Positions 45,651-57,086 of a DNA stretch of 64,000 bases are shown here, in pieces. Where the stretch lies: NCBI RefSeq assembly GCF_003265705.1, contig NW_020312867.1, positions 6,363,730 through 6,427,729 of the forward strand, in the 5' to 3' direction. Source of the DNA: Callorhinus ursinus (Eukaryota; Chordata; Mammalia; Carnivora; Otariidae). The notes under the pieces were generated by a model, which saw only the letters and a list, made by a program, of their open reading frames with translations, was not told where the DNA came from and did no database searches. Positions within the stretch are counted from its first letter, which is position 1, and the number at the start of each line of letters is the position of its first letter. The position numbers and the translations under genes were made by a program.

Positions 45651-47168
45651 AAACAAAAGACAGGGGGATCGTGTCGTGTTGCAGCCCCTTTTTTTCCTCC
45701 TAATGTCATTTGCCTCTCCTGTGAGTGATGTGGCATTTTTTAAAGATTGTCCAGTCATCCCAGTGACTGGAATCCCCATTCCCGAGCCTGCCGAGTGCTT
45801 GGAGCTATGACCGAGCCTTTCCTACAGGGAAGGACATGTTCTCTCCTGAGAGGGACCACAAGCGACCACAAGGGTCTCTCTGACTCTGGAGCCACGTTTG
45901 GGCCATTCATGAGAAGGACATTCAAGTCCCTCTGTTGAGCGTCTGTGGGGCCCAGGCCCGGCACAGGCCCGAGTGTCCTCTTCTGGGGCTTTATCCCCAG
46001 CCCCGAGCACGGAGTAGGTGCTCCACAGACGGCGTCTGAGCATCTGGTGGCAGGGCTGGGGGACCAGCGCAGCCCCGCGCAGCAGGCTGTGTTTGGTGCG
46101 ATGTTGAGGGCAGGCCGAGTGGGCCTGAGGCGTGCCTGGGAAGCTCAGGGAGCAGGTTAGGCGGAGGCTGGGCAGCAAGAAGATGCTGAATGCCAGGGTT
46201 GGGGATTTCCTGGGGATTTCGTGTCTCCAGAAGCTCCCTTTGACTCCAGGCTCCAAACAGGAGAGCCGGGGCGGAGAGGGCCACAGCCAGGAGGATGGAG
46301 AGAGATGGGGTCACCTCTGTGGGCCGGGTCTTGGCTGGACACGGCTCCTTGCAGGCACTCCGCTGTGGGTCTCCCGAGCTGGTTCTAGCCTGCCCCGTCC
46401 TGTCCCTGCGAGGTGGTCTTCCGCAAGTTGTTGGCTCCGATTCCTCGCTTCTGCTTCACGTAGGCCCAGACCCAGGCATATCTTCCAGGTGGATTGTGAC
46501 CATTGACCCTGGGGTCCTTGGGAGTTCTCTGTGAGAAGCCTAAGGCTTCCTGCCTGCTGCTCTTGTGTCCTTGGGTAGGGCCCGCCACTGCCCAGAAATG
46601 CAGCCTGGGCAGCAGGGGCCGTCCCGGCTTTCCTCACCGGCCTGGCCCTCTCCCTGGGTGCCTCCCCCGTCCCTGCAGGGCCGCGTGCTGGGGAAGTGGG
46701 CCGGCCATAGCCACGCTGCCCTGCCCTAGGCTCCGTCCTTCCTCGGCTCACTGTGGGGCCTAGGGCAGATCGCCGCCCGCACCAGACAGCCAGATGAGGC
46801 AGTGACAGAGCTCAGCACACTCCTGGGATGGGGAGGCTCGACGAATGGTTGTGGGGCCATTTCCTCGTTCGTGGCTGGCCTAGTGCCAGGGGTGGTGCTG
46901 GGGGACCGGGTGCCGGGACCCATGGTCAGCTGGCACACGCAGGCTGGGGGGGCTCTCCTCACTGCGCCCAGTTCTCCAGACCCTTCATTAGCCCCACTGG
47001 GTCCGGTCCTGTCTCTTTCTCTGTTCAGGTCCCTCTGGGTCCCCTCTGTCCCATGACCCCTGTATGGTTCTGACCACAGCTTCCTTCCATCACACCAGTG
47101 TCCCTTGCTCCTGTTCTTCCCCCACCCCCGCCCAGCCCAAGTCTTGCTTCTTTGGAAAGAGAGCTGGA

Positions 47169-47362
47169 GGGGTGCCTGGGTGGCTCAGTCGTTAAAGCAT
47201 CTGCCTTTGGCTCAGGTCATGATCCCAGGGTCCTGGGGTCGAGCCCCGCATCAGGCTCCCTGCTCTGCGGGAAGCCTGCTTCTCCCTCTCCCACTCCCGC
47301 TCCCCCTGCTTGTGTTCCTTCTCTTGCTGTGTCTGTCAAACAAATAAAATCTTAAAAAAAAA
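47169..47362 (+). mobile_element. Young CAN-SINE, arctoid-type body
   Basis: GGTGCCTGGGTGGCTCAGTC head, CTGCTCTGCGGGAAGCCTGC body, CTGTCAAACAAATAAAATCT tail. Flanked by AGAGCTGGA copies. The only SINE between 28.3 kb and the window end. Confidence 0.95.
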
Positions 47363-50300
47363 AGAGCTGGAACGGGAGGGCAGGCACTCACAACATGTCC
47401 TGGCATCTCGTGAATTCCTGTCCCACACCCCACCCACATGCGCCAGGACCCCGAGTCCTCCAGGACCCTGCTTCTGGATCCGGCAAACCCTGACCGAAGC
47501 TTCCACACTGGTGGGCAGCTAAGCAGGCCGCTGTGAGTTCGTGCTGGCACCCAAGGAGAAGGCTTCTGGGCAGCAGTTGCCTCCTGTGCCCCAGCCACTG
47601 TGCTGGGCGTGTTCTTGGCAGGGGGCGGGGCTGCTGCTCGTGAGGAGGGGGCCAGTAGGAGTTGGGACCAGGCCATTCGGGCTCGGTCACTGGCATTACC
47701 CCTGAGCCCCAGATACTCACCCTCCCACGGGCCCTCGGCTGGGGACGGAGCTCCAGGGCCTGCCACAGCTGCCTCCCTGTGGACCCCACACTCAAGGTTG
47801 GGGGTGTCCACCCTGCTCCCTGGTCACTTAAACCGTGGCCTCCCGGGGATGGCTTCTAAGGGACTTCTCCTGCAGGGACCTTTTATGCCACGCGTTCTTT
47901 CTTCCACACCTGTTATCGGGGCCCTGCCCAGCCCCCTGACCCTAACTGTCTGCGGTGAGCCTGGAAACTGGGTCTGGGCCTCATTCTCTGGCTGCAGGTC
48001 ATACTCCCTCCTTCCAGAGCAAGAGCTGTTGTTCCTATTCAAGGCTCCAAACATCTTCACGGAATGACCCTCCTGCCCTCCCCTCCCCCAAGGAACAGAG
48101 AACTGGGGCCCAAGTCCTTCCGGTTATTGGCTGTAGGCCACCCTGGCAGTCCCGGGTCACAGGAAAGTGTCCATCATCAGCTGGGCTGCAGGCCGCACAG
48201 ACAATGCTAGGCTGTCTTGGCCTCTGGCCACTGAGGGGTAAGAGAGGCTGGGAGACAGCACCGAGAGATCCCTTTATCCCAGGAGCAGGCTGGGCCTGCA
48301 CAGCCCGGGCCTTGTGCAGGCTGCCAGGGTCTGAGGCCCCCAGATGCCTGGGAAGGACATTAGAGTAGGGTGGGCTCCAGAGCCTGAGGTGAGGTTCACC
48401 TACTAAGAAAGGGAGAGCAAGACCCCACACACACATCCACCTGGAAGATATGCCTGGATCTGCTGGGCGGTCGGGGAAGTCAGAGCCCTCCCGCTGCTCC
48501 CACCCCTCAGTCTTGGGCGCATTAGACCCCAACTTCCCATTGACCCTCTACGGACGCAGCCCCTGGAGAGAAAGCTCAGGGTGGGAGGCATGAAGGAGAG
48601 ACATTGCCACCCTACCCTGTCCAAGGACGACCTTCCCGGGAACCAGGAAGTGACCAGAGCCACGTTGGCGTCATGGCTCTGACCTAAGGACTGGGATGCA
48701 CCGAAGCCAGGCCGGCTCCTGGGAGGGCTGGTGGAGGACCTGCCAGGGTCCTCAGACACACCACGCATACACACGGGCTCCGGGGCCTGGGCCCTGCCCT
48801 GTGAATCATTCACACATGGTCGCCTGAGGTGTCTCTGTTTGCTCTCGGAACACATGATCTGTTTTGGGGGGGGGAGAGGGGGCAGTGGGCATCTTGGCTA
48901 GAGCTTTGTACATTGAATTAGCATTGATTTCTCGCTGCCAGTGCTTGACTTAGAAGGTGGGGCCAGGGAGATGTCGGGCCTGGGAAGACACAGACCCAGC
49001 CTGTCCGTAGTGGGAGCGTTTCCCCCTGAGGCGCGTGGACCAGTGTGTGCTGGGGGAGAAGCAGTGGGAAGCGGGGCAGTGGCAGAGGTGGGGGCCGGCC
49101 CATAGCACAGATGGGCAAATGGAGGCCGAGAGGAGAAAGAGGGTGGGTGCTTTGGGGAATCAGTGGCCCATCTAGGCTTTGCCACTCACTCTCTGTGACA
49201 CCAGTGACTTCCCTCAGGGAAATTTTGGTCCCCCCACCTCAAAGCCAGCTGCAGGGCTGGTTGTACAAGTCAGGGACAGTGGGTGTGCCCGGCACCTGAC
49301 ACTTAGGATCCACCCCACTGTGGGTGGCACCGGCCACCGGCTCCCAAGACCTGAACTCAACTTTGGGTTGGACCCTTCACTAGGGGCAGAAGCCCCAGGG
49401 TTCCTGCTCTGAGAGAAATGATTTCAGTTTGAGGGGGAAATCCGGAAACCCTGGGTCTGCGCTGATGCTGCAGCCGGAGAGACGCTCCCGACAAGGTTCC
49501 GCAGATGGAGGTGCGCCATGTGCAGGGTACACGCTGAGTTTCAGAGACTTCGTAGGAAAGAGGATGTAAAATAGCTCCATTTTAGCACGGTATTGGTTGT
49601 TGAAATAAGGCTTTGGATATATTGAGCTAAATAAAATAGATCATTAAAATTCATTCTCTCTGGTTCTTTTGACCTGTTAACTGTGGCCACTAGGAAGCGG
49701 GAAGTTCAGCGCATGGCTCGCAGCCCGTTGCTACGAGACCGCGCGCTGCCCTAGGCCCTGAGCACCCACCCAGGTGGCTGTGCTGCTTAAGGGGCCACCG
49801 GGCAGGAAGGCGGGGCTGTGGAATGGAGGTGCTGGCATCCCTGGCCTGGTGGCACCAGGAGCCCGGTGGGGAGCAGGGGAAGTGCAAGCGTGCAGTGGGA
49901 TGCTTAGGAGGGACGGCTAGGTGGGCAGCCGGGGCCTGACCGCCAGACTGCGGGGCGGACACCCAGTGTGGCCCCATCGTGTGGGCATGGTGGGATCCCA
50001 GGGGTACTGCCCCCTCCCAGCTCCTCTGTGTCCCCCGTTTGACCCCGTGGCCCTCCCCCTTCCTTCCGGGAGGAAGAGCAGGGTAGCCTGCCAGGAGCCT
50101 GGTGCTCCTGGGAACTATGCATCATGTAAACACGGCCCAAGCCACTGGCCTTTGTCAGAGCAGGCGCGGACCGGCCCTGGTGAGGTGCACACCCAAATTC
50201 AGAGTGGAGCCGGGGCCCCCAGCCTGCAGCCTAGAGCCCCGGGCGGCCCGCCGGGCCCTGGTGTCTCCGTTGCCCTGGCCCACGGTGGGGCTGCCGGTGG

Positions 50301-52744
50301 GGCTGTGGGCTCCAGCGCTCTACCCTCCCCCCACCCCCGCCGGCTCTTTTGTGTGTGAATTATTGATGCCCCCTCCCCTCCCCTTCCCTGCATGGCCGCT
50401 GCAGCAGCCCATGGAGGAGGGAGGAGGGGGTGTGGGTGCGGCCTCAGCTGCTGCACCTCTGGCCGGAGAAGGCAGCCTGCCTGGCGGATGCCCAGCCCGA
50501 GGTCCCAGGAACGGAGTAGCTTCCCACCGTGGCCCAGCCCGCCGCGGGAGCTGGTGTGGGTCTGCCACTGGGAGGGGGTGCCACTGGCCGGGGGGAGGGG
50601 GGTGCCGAGCCCGGTGTGGCGATTGGCGGCTCGCACAGAGCCAGGCTTGTGCGGGCTGCAGGGCGCTGGCGCCCACATAAGGGCATTGTTTGCCGAGGTA
50701 AAAGGGGTTTTTGTCTCCTTCTGGAGACGGGACAGAGGGAGGAACAATTTCCCCCATTCATCGCTAATTCCCCCATTTGAATAGCAGCACACTGCCCCAC
50801 GGTAAATAGATGGGCACCGCAGTCCTTCCCTGCCCTAGGCATTCCGGGCACAGGTGGTGGGCTCTGCGTCCTGCCCAGAGCTGGGGAGGCCTGGGTGGGG
50901 GGACATGCTCAGAAGGGGTGCATTCCCCAGCCGCTTCCCCGTGGCCATCAGCGGACCCTTTTCTCTGCCGCTCATACGGTCACAGGTGGGGGGCAGTCTT
51001 GGCCTGCGGGCATGGTTCTAGGCTCCAGCAGCCTGGCCTCGGGCGGGGTGCCCGTCCCGGAGGGGCCTCCTGGCACGGCGGCAATGATGAGGCCGGTGTG
51101 GGGACAGAGGGTCACTTCCAGCCGGGGGTGTGGGGCGGGTTCAGCTGGCACACGTGCCTGCCCGGAGAGTCCCGTGGCCGGAGGCCTGCGCCCCGTAGCT
51201 CGGGCCCCGCTGCCCATGGGGCCTGCTGGGTTCTTCCACAGGGTCATAAAGTATCAGAGCCCAAGAGGGCGTCCGCGGCAACTCCCTGGACTGCAGATAA
51301 GAGGAGCCAAGGAGACGGGCTGTGCCCAAGGTCGGGAGACAGGGAGGCCCCGCACCTGCTCCCCCCCACCCCCCTGCCGGTCTCATTCGGGAATGGGGCG
51401 TGGGTTTGAGTATGTGTCTATAGCTCCTTTAAATCACACTTTTTTGGTGGGAGTGGGGAGGAGGGAAGAATTCAGAGTGGCCGGGAACCTCAGCCTGGGG
51501 TGCTGACCCTGCTCTCTGTTCCTTCTTTCCCCAAACGGGTCAGGCACTGCAGGGGCCAGGGCTGCCACCAGCCCCTCCTGGGGCTATCGGCCACCTCAGG
51601 ACGGAGCCAGGGGACAGACCTGGGGTTTTGTGGTGGGCCTGGCGCTGGCTCCAGGCCCTCTCCTCCCAGAGGGAAGGTTGTGGATCACCCAGAGACCAAA
51701 CCGGACACACGTGATGCAAGCCTGCCTCCAACTAAGGAAATTATTGGCTCCCATAACCAAAAAGTCTAGGTTCTTCTTTGGTTTTAGGCACAGATGGACT
51801 CGGGGGGATTTGTCTGAGCCAGCTATTCAGCCCTGCTGGATGGGCTCAGCAGCCCTGGGGCGTGGGGAGGAGCACTTCTTTCCAAACAGTTCAGCCAGAG
51901 CCCCAGGACTGACTTTCATGGGTCCAGCTTGGTCAGATGCCCGCTGGTCACTGGGAAGGGCTGGGCTGACCTGCCAGGCGTGGGACATGTGCTCACCCTG
52001 GAAGATGTAGGTGCCCTCACTAGAGGGAGGGGTATGGTTTTTGGAGAGGCAGGAATGATCTGCCCCCCGCCCCCATACAGCCCTGCTAACTCTGGGTCTG
52101 CAGGGCGGGGGCAGCTTACCGCGGGGGGTGGGGGGGGGCACAGGCCATAGACATAGTATGTGAGAAGGTGATTAAAATGCTCTGGAAAAAGTAGGTAAAG
52201 GGGTCAGCATGGCAGAGTGGGGGCAGGGAGGTCTTACTGAGGTGACCTTGAAGCAAATCCCTGGAGGGGAGGGAATGCACCAGAGAGAGCTGGGGACAGT
52301 GTCCTCGGAGGGAAGAGCAGGTGGAAAGGTGTACAGCTGGAGTGGGGTGACAGGCGGCCACCCCTGGAGGGAGTCTGGTTCCCGCTTAGGGGTTTGAACT
52401 CAGTCCCTGCAGCTGCCACTGCCCTGGGAGGCGGACAGATCCCCGCCCCCCCCGCCCCCCTACCCCCCCATCCCCCAGCAGCACCTTTGCCCCCATGGGG
52501 GGGGCGGTTAGCCTCAGGGCCTTGTCAGCTTCCTCCCACGAGGCTTCCTCCATGGGCTACTTCCAAAAAGCCTTCCCTCCTTTCCTCTCATCTTCTCTCC
52601 GCCCCTTCTTTCCTCATAGTGTCTCACCCTCCTCGGGATGAGTTCCGGAGATGGGGCCCTGCAGTCAGGACTGGGGGGTTGAGGAGCAGGGATCAAGGGC
52701 CAGAAAGCTCACAACTCTCTTTTTGGAGCCCAGTCTCTTCTAGA

Positions 52745-52875
52745 ACCCTTCTGTTTGGTTTTTTAACTTGCGAGAGTATGAGCCCCCGGGACAGTAACTA
52801 CCCCTCTCTTTTCACTGTTGCATCCCCAGTGTCTCGCATGGGCCGGACACCCAGTAAGTGCTCAAGCAAGGAAGG
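52745..52875 (+). mobile_element. L2 3' end remnant
   Basis: ACTGTTGCATCCCCAGTGTC, CGGACACCCAGTAAGTGCTC. Confidence 0.65.
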
Positions 52876-53024
52876 GACACGGGTGGGCAGGGCACCACCT
52901 CAGAGCTCATGCCTTCCCGCGGTGCTGGGCTCTGAGGGGCCCTTGGAGGTGTGCGTGCGTAGGAAGTAGATGCGTGATGAAGTGAGAGTGTGGGGTGCAG
53001 AGAACTCGCTTTTTTTTTCTAGCA

Positions 53025-53130
53025 CCTACTCTCTATACCAGGTATTGTCTATACCTTACAAATCCTGTATTACTGACATGACACCCGTTTGGAAAGGAAA
53101 CTGAGGCTCAGGGAGGTAAAGTGGCATCTG
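53025..53130 (-). mobile_element. MIR remnant
   Basis: ACCTACTCTCTATACCAGGT and AAACTGAGGCTCAGGGAGGT. Confidence 0.7.
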
Positions 53131-53445
53131 ATGGACAGCCCACGTCCATCCCGCTCCACAGGCCCTCTGCATTCTGCCTAAAACCCGTGGCCTCTCCGGT
53201 TGGCAAAAAGTGGACCCGAGTTGTTGACGGCACCGGGGCAGGCAGTGCAGGCCCGCGGTTGGCACGCGGGGCTGAGGTGGCCTGGGCAGAGTGACGGGGG
53301 GCACATGCGCTGTGACTCTTCTGTCCCTCTGGTGAGGGCTGTGTATGGCTGGCTTTCCTGGCTGTGGTGTGGAGGCGGAGAACCTTGGCCGGTGGGGGAT
53401 GCACGGAGCTCATGAACTGGGGCCGCTGGTCTGCTCCAGGTCTTG

Positions 53446-53469
53446 GATGGTTGGTTGGTTGGTTGGTTT
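53446..53469. repeat. (GGTT)n tract
   Basis: Five to six GGTT units, next to the L1 relic. Confidence 0.9.
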
Positions 53470-53479
53470 GGGGGGATTT

Positions 53480-53900
53480 TTGTGGTAAATAGGTATAACA
53501 TTAAAATTGCCATTTCCACCGTTTTTCAGTATACAATTCGGCAGCATTAAGTACATTGACGGTGTTGGGCGAGCAGCACCATGATTTCCAAAATATGGTT
53601 TTCATCAGCCCAAACAGAAACTCTACATCCACCAAGCGGTAGCTCTCCGTGTCCAGTCCTCCCCGCCCCGGGGAGCCCCCAGATGTTTCTGTCTCTGGGA
53701 AGGTGCCTCGTCTGGACACTGCATGGAAGCAGACTGTCAGCGCCTGTCCCATTGTGACTGGGCCTCTTTCACTCAGTGCGATGTTTTCTAGGTTCTTCCC
53801 CGGTGTAGCAGGTGTCAGGGCTTCATTCCTTTTTATGGCTGAATAACATTCCATTGCATGGATAGACCCCATTGTGTTTTATCCATTTATTTGGCAAGGT
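53480..53900 (-). mobile_element. Old L1 3' end (ORF2 C-terminus and 3' UTR)
   Basis: On the minus strand the right half reads MECYSAIKRNEALTPATPGK then NLENIALSERG, the decayed C-terminus of L1 ORF2 protein. The left half is the L1M 3' UTR. Best preserved of the four similar copies here. Confidence 0.88.
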
Positions 53901-55179
53901 TTTTCAAAATGTAAACAATGCAAGTCAGTCCTTAATGTTTAAAATCTGGATAGTTACAGAATGGTGCAGATTCCCAGTTTCTTCTAAACATTTGGAATGC
54001 ATGATCTGGACTCCTGGTAGCTCACGGTCCCACCTGCCCAGCCACTTGCCTTACTAGCCCAGGGCAGCATCTAAGCAGTGGGAAGCGGGGGCTCGGACTG
54101 GAGCCAGGGCCCGTGGCTGTCCGGCTGACCAGCACAGGTGCACAGCCCCGGGGCAAGGGAGTCGGCAGCTCCAAGAGTCCGGGCCACCCCGGGCTCCTGA
54201 GCTGCAAGGGGCCCGGGAGTAGGCCTGCCTCCCCTCTCCCCCTTCCCCTGCCCCCCCCACCAGAGTTTTAGGGCAAGGGAGGTCCATCCTCCCAGGAGGT
54301 AAGCTGGTCGGGGAGGCAGGCAGTTGGGGTGCCATGTCTGAGCCTGTACAGGGGTTGGGCACTGCGGGAGGCTGTGGGCCTGATGCCCATGCTGAGCGCC
54401 GGGACGTTGGCTCACTATGTGCCAAGCTGGTGCCCTCCTAGTAACCCCTCCTCTTGGAGGAGGACAAAGACCTCCAAGGTCAAGCAGCTGGCCTGATGGA
54501 GATGGTGCCAGAGTGTGAAGTCTCACCTGCAAGGTGGGCTAAGAATGGGCACCTGCCAGAGCAAATAGGAGCTCATGTGATCAGCCAGTATGGGTGTCCA
54601 TCCTTGCCTTCCAGCACCTCAGCTCCAGAAGAGGCTCCTAAATGTGTGGAGGCTTCTTCAGCAACAGGTCCTGCCCCGGTGGGAGGTGGGCAGCTGTCAG
54701 GACTCAGCTGGGGCCAGGCTAAGGAGGCATGAAGTTTCCCAGGAGGGATGGGCACCGGCTTCGTCAGGGCTGTGAGTACCTCCTTCCTAGGGACAGTAGG
54801 GGAGGAGGCCTGCCCTGAGGAGGCAGCAATGAACCAGGCCTTGAAGGTAGACTGAAATGTTCTGAGCTGGAAGCAACATGGCAGGCAGACAGCAGAGCCC
54901 AAGCAAAGGCCTGGAGACGTGAGGCCCCACGGTGGCCGGCAGAGTGGGACCCGGGCTACAGCAGTCACGGGACTAGGAACACAGCCCACAGGAGTCTGGA
55001 CTGTATTTTTCTATGTTATTCAGCAGGCTGTGGAGAACAGGCAGGTTATGGGGTGATGAAAAAGGTGGGGTGGAGACTGGGGTGGGACTGAGGGGAGGGA
55101 GGGCAGCCACTCTCCTGTGGTTCAGTAATGTGCGTCTGTCCCTCCAGGACGACTGGCACCCGGTTGGTCATCGTGACTC

Positions 55180-55250
55180 TCTTCCCAGCCCGGGACTGGG
55201 CCAGCCTGCAGTAGGTGCTCAGTAAATACTGCTGGGTAATTTGTTCATTC
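55180..55250 (+). mobile_element. L2 3' terminal remnant
   Basis: GCAGTAGGTGCTCAGTAAAT followed by TTTGTTCATTCCACAAACG. Confidence 0.6.
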
Positions 55251-55539
55251 CACAAACGTCTAGATCGGTTGCTGGAGATACTGCGTTAGGAGAATCTGGC
55301 CTATCTGTGATGGGGGGGGGGGTGCGGCAGATGGGTGGTGAGGGCCCAGAGGTTGCAGGACCCCAGGCCCGGGGGGCAGGGGGAGACACGGACTCTTGAG
55401 GTGCAGCGGAGCAAGCAGGGAAGCTGTGGGGCGGCTCGAGCCTGGAGCTGACCTGCAGGAGGATGCAGGGAGCGGTGGCTGCCCAGAGGAAGAGGAAGAG
55501 GAGGGGAGGGGCAGCCTAGCCCGGGGGACCTGCGACAGC

Positions 55540-55760
55540 TGAGGGGGAGGGGTGCCACTTTGCCGCGGCTTTTCCCATCCCCCTCTGCCCAGGGCTCGGC
55601 GGCTTGATGGGCAGCCGTGCCCCGCCCCCGGGCAGCCGGGAGGCCAGCGATTGGTTGGGGCTCTAGAGCCGCTCGGTCGCCATGGGGACGCTCTGGCGGT
55701 GCGCGTGCCCAATGCCCAGCCCCGGGGACTAAATCTTCATAATCTGCTGGCTGGGAGAGT
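55540..55760. promoter_or_regulatory. Candidate regulatory element with inverted CCAAT and X-box
   Basis: GC-rich segment with ATTGG (inverted CCAAT, 55650-55654), then GTCGCCATGGGGAC at 55676-55689, which fits 13 of 14 positions of the RFX X-box consensus GTHNYYATRRNAAC, then GGACTAAATCTTCATAATCT. It lies about 1.1 kb upstream of the coding exon at 56809. Confidence 0.4.
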
Positions 55761-56081
55761 GGGGGTGGGGTCTTGCGCGACCCTGGCCTGGGGGAAGGGG
55801 CGGCCTGGGAGGCGGTCAGGGCTCACTGTGGCTGCCCCTCCCCCAGCGTCTCTGGGTGCTGGGGCCGGCCGGCCTGGCACCTGGGCGCCACGGGGAACCA
55901 CGTGGTACTCACCTGACAGTGACCCCGGGAGCTCGGAGTATCTTTGGCCTCTGCCGTCTCAGCTGATCAAGCAGGAGGCTGGGCCTGGATTGGGGAGAGG
56001 GGCCTGGAATTTTATCTGAAAATGTCTAGCCCCTTCGTTCAAGTTTGTCTCCCCGGATTCCCCAGGCAGTGTTGTGCTCTC

Positions 56082-56100
56082 CGCAGCAGGGGGCGCCCTC
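56082..56100 (+). promoter_or_regulatory. Candidate CTCF-binding site
   Basis: CGCAGCAGGGGGCGCCCTC contains AGCAGGGGGCGC, the core of the CTCF consensus, on the plus strand. Motif only; occupancy unknown. Confidence 0.5.
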
Positions 56101-56808
56101 AGCAGAGCTTTGTCGGGCTGTCACCTCTGGAAAGCGGCGATGGCCCATTGAGGTGCAGGGAATGCAGAGGCCAGATCCTGGAGCCCTGGCTCGGGATGTC
56201 CAAGGCCACGTGGCCTCACCCCGAAGGCGGCTTGTGGGGGGCACACTGTGGGTAGGCGGGGCCTGCTTGCGGGAAGGAGTGGGTAACTGAGGGGTGGGGG
56301 GGGCACAGTGGGGCATCAGCTCCTTCTCCTTGGGCAGATGAAGGAAGCTGAGAGCCTGCTGTGGGGAGAGGGTGTGAAGGGGCAGGGCAGTGGCGATTTA
56401 GAGGAAGGGGGGTTGCTGGTCAGGCCCCAAGCAACCTCTGGGGTTATCAAGGACCTCTGGCATGCAGCCACTCACTCCCAGGCCCTTGAAGCCGGGCCTC
56501 CCTTCAGCCTGGATGTGGTGCCTCGGGTGTGGAGTGCAGGAGACCACCATGCCCTGCACGCCCCACGGCTGCTCCACCCTGATGGCCTGGTTCCGGCAGA
56601 GGGACCGTGCCCCTACATCGGCTAGGGGCAGAGCTAGCCTCTTGGAGCCCCTAAAGGGGACAGCCGTGCTCACCTCCTGCCCAGAGATGCTGGTGAGGAC
56701 AAGATGGGGCAAGTATTCCCTGGGGCTGCCGTGGCCACGATCCCCCAGGGGGCCTTAGGGGACAGTAGGTGCTGCGGTGGAGCCTCACACCCAGGCCTCT
56801 TGTTCCAG

Positions 56809-57086
56809 ATGACTCCTCCTCTGAGAGTGGCAGCGGCAATGGCTCCTCCACCCTGAACCCATCCACATCGAGCAGCACGCAGGGCGATCCCGCCTTCCCC
56901 GAGATGAATGGCAACGGCGCCGTGGCCCCCATGGACTTCACCGCCACCTCTGAAGATCAGCCCATCAACCTGTGCGACAAGCTCCCGCCGGGCACAGCGC
57001 TCGGCACGCCCTCCTACCCCTCCGACGGCTGTAGCACCGATGGACTGCGGAGCCGTGTCAAGTACGGGGTGAAGACCACCCCTGAG
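56809..57086 (+). CDS. NOL4L: NOL4L coding exon (Ser-rich segment and PINLC motif)
   Basis: This 278-nt exon follows acceptor CTCTTGTTCCAG (ends 56808) and ends GAG|GTGTGT at 57087. Its first two bases complete the Asp codon begun at 40962; then 92 codons follow (short-isoform residues 38-129). The first part, [13 protein letters not shown], is a Ser/Gly/Asn-rich low-complexity stretch. The middle has [14 protein letters not shown], then [13 protein letters not shown], and the end is basic, [18 protein letters not shown] (residues 88-92) resembles the P-x-D-L-S class of corepressor-binding motifs. Reading past the donor meets a stop after ten codons (57117), so failure to splice here would truncate the protein. 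Recognition is by remembered NOL4L sequence, frame and splice sites. Confidence 0.95.

Larger units (their letters stand above)
40963..56808 (+). other. NOL4L: 15.8-kb GC-rich intron of NOL4L
   Basis: Phase-1 intron between exons ending 40962 and starting 56809. It contains one plus-strand SINE (47169-47362), one minus-strand L1 3' end (53480-53900), several L2 and MIR remnants, a GC-rich block with inverted CCAAT and X-box-like sequence (55540-55760) and a CTCF-like motif (56082-56100). The rest is unique GC-rich sequence whose many ORFs are compositional. Confidence 0.9.

Noticed and set aside
53501..53872. 123-codon minus-strand ORF with MECYSAIKRNEA
   Set aside because: This is a decayed L1 ORF2 C-terminus, not a host gene.
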